From NCBI RefSeq assembly GCF_000019225.1, contig NC_010995.1, positions 1 to 64,000 on the forward strand: DNA of 64,000 nucleotides. Direction: 5' to 3'. The DNA comes from Cellvibrio japonicus Ueda107 (GTDB taxonomy: Bacteria > Pseudomonadota > Gammaproteobacteria > Pseudomonadales > Cellvibrionaceae). The translations under genes were made by a program, and so were the position numbers. Below are positions 63,045-64,000 of this stretch, piece after piece; position 1 is the first letter of the stretch; every line of letters starts with the position of its first letter. The notes beneath the pieces are model-generated. The model worked only from the letters and a program-made list of their open reading frames with translations. It was not told the origin of the DNA and did no database searches.

Positions 63045-63638
63045 AGTTGTGGCAGTTGATTCAACCTGCATCAAATGTTGAAAAAATGTTCAGAATTTGG
63101 TCACATTAACCCAGTGAACTAGTCAGTGATATGCGATAAGTGTAGTATCCCTCGGCTATCAACCCTGTCCATGCAACCGTGACGGCACAGAACTGCTAAT
63201 TAAGCAATTTCTGAAAAAACCACTACTATGATTAAAAAACGCGACCAAGAGCGCGTCTGAGCTCATGCTCTCCCTGCAAAAGAATTTGCAATATAACGAT
63301 AAATTGGCAATGTAATTTCTATCTCGGTTAATACCAAAGTCACCACTGATTTTGGTGGTGGCCCTTAAGCGTTCTGGATTCAGAGTGTGCGAAAAGGCCA
63401 CGAGATAATGGTAATAGCAATCAACAATAACGCCTTTTGCGGGCGTCGTTCTCCTTTCGCTGCGCATTGTGCGACAGCGTTTTCGCTATTGGTTTCTCTC
63501 TCGTTTTTGCCCCGCAACTCATTGCCGGCAGTATGCCGGTCTTTGGTCATTTTTTCGCCCGGTCACCTGCTGCGACTGGCGCGAGCTTACAACCCATTTA
63601 CCAACAATAAGCTTTCATGATGTAACGAGGGGAATCCC
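63045..63638. other. Intergenic region upstream of TonB-dependent receptor
   Basis: About 594 bp expected to hold the receptor promoter. The only structure noted is a short inverted repeat CACCAC-N8-GTGGTG near 63341-63360. The open frame 63387-63620 lacks a ribosome binding site and protein-like composition. No RNA gene recognised. Confidence 0.4.
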
Positions 63639-64000
63639 ATGCATAAAAAACGTTTGCTACCACTCTGTATTGCTCTCGCGGCCAGTGGCCACTTGTATGC
63701 GCAGGAGACAGATACTAGAGAAGTCGTCGAAGAAATTACTGTGACTGGTGTGCGTCAGGCTGAGCTTAATGCACGTGAGGCAGAGCGCGGCAAAAGTATT
63801 TTTAGTTCTGTGATCTCTCAAGATGATGCCGGTAACTTTGCCGACCAAAACGTTGCGGAGTCGCTTCAGCGACTTCCAGGGATTACCCTGCAAAAATCGG
63901 AAGGCGAAGGTAGATTCATTTCTGTTCGTGGTCTTGGTCCAGGTTTTGTTTCAGTACAACAAAACGGATCAGAATTAGCATCAGCCGGCTCAGATGATCG
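63639..64000 (+). CDS. TonB-dependent outer-membrane receptor, N-terminal part
   Basis: The first 120 codons of a TonB-dependent receptor cut by the window edge. GAGGGGA lies upstream of ATG 63639. A signal peptide (about 1-22, ending LYA) is followed by the TonB-box-like EEITVTGVR and the plug domain (DQNVAESLQRLPGITLQ, GRFISVRGLGPGF). The plug sequence resembles receptors for plant oligosaccharides in Cellvibrio- and Xanthomonas-type bacteria; the substrate cannot be told from this fragment. Confidence 0.9.
   Translation, partial: MHKKRLLPLCIALAASGHLYAQETDTREVVEEITVTGVRQAELNAREAERGKSIFSSVISQDDAGNFADQNVAESLQRLPGITLQKSEGEGRFISVRGLGPGFVSVQQNGSELASAGSDD

Noticed and set aside
63387..63620. Possible small hydrophobic protein before the TonB-dependent receptor
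   Set aside because: No ribosome binding site; composition not protein-like; more likely promoter and leader sequence.

Overview
The window is a stretch of gammaproteobacterial chromosome that begins at the first base of dnaA and runs dnaA-dnaN-recF-gyrB, the usual origin-proximal order. The polyserine-linked, starch-binding amylase, the CBM2/PKD protein, the TonB-dependent receptor and the general codon style point to Cellvibrio or a close relative (a polysaccharide degrader; C. japonicus is my best guess, from memory of the gene order and not from a search). No rRNA, tRNA, CRISPR array or insertion sequence was recognised.

Layout. 1-6400: replication genes; recF carries two perfect 16-bp ParB-binding (parS) palindromes. 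6530-12284: a tiny charged protein, a secreted GH13 alpha-amylase on the minus strand, and a divergent secreted CBM2-PKD-CBM2 protein with no catalytic domain; a pair of TACGTA-centred palindromes lies between them. 12342-18284: a sigma54 activator divergent from a NrtABD/Cyn-type ABC importer, cyanase (cynS) and a DUF1348 protein. The gap between them holds three ACGA-N4-TCGT elements and a near-consensus -24/-12 promoter, so this looks like a complete sigma54-controlled cyanate nitrogen-scavenging unit.

18486-44271 is the accessory region and the most interesting part. A degenerate rhodanese-like protein and a membrane-anchored transglutaminase-fold protein precede a 4193-residue secreted protein built of about 4.5 tandem ~1.12-kb repeats plus many Ig/Fn3 modules. 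This is followed by a secreted 1401-residue RHS protein with a variable C-terminal tip, a small lipoprotein, a second promoterless RHS 3' cassette with a different tip, a small membrane protein, a decayed third RHS fragment, and a 1530-residue secreted Ig/TSP3/Fn3/LamG/CBM protein. The tips and their companion genes are much more AT-rich than the rest. The two RHS tips share a C-x5-C motif ending in DECG. I regard 18486-39495 as a candidate RHS polymorphic-effector locus with a giant partner protein.

44404-64000: a RES-Xre toxin-antitoxin pair; an Lrp-type regulator divergent from leuA; an exported catalase-peroxidase; a MacAB-like export system with one ATPase, one adaptor and two paralogous pairs of FtsX-type permeases; a lipoprotein; a MipA-DUF3019-response regulator-histidine kinase operon; and the 5' end of a TonB-dependent receptor cut by the window edge.

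All assignments rest on reading motifs and domain patterns by eye; no database search was run.
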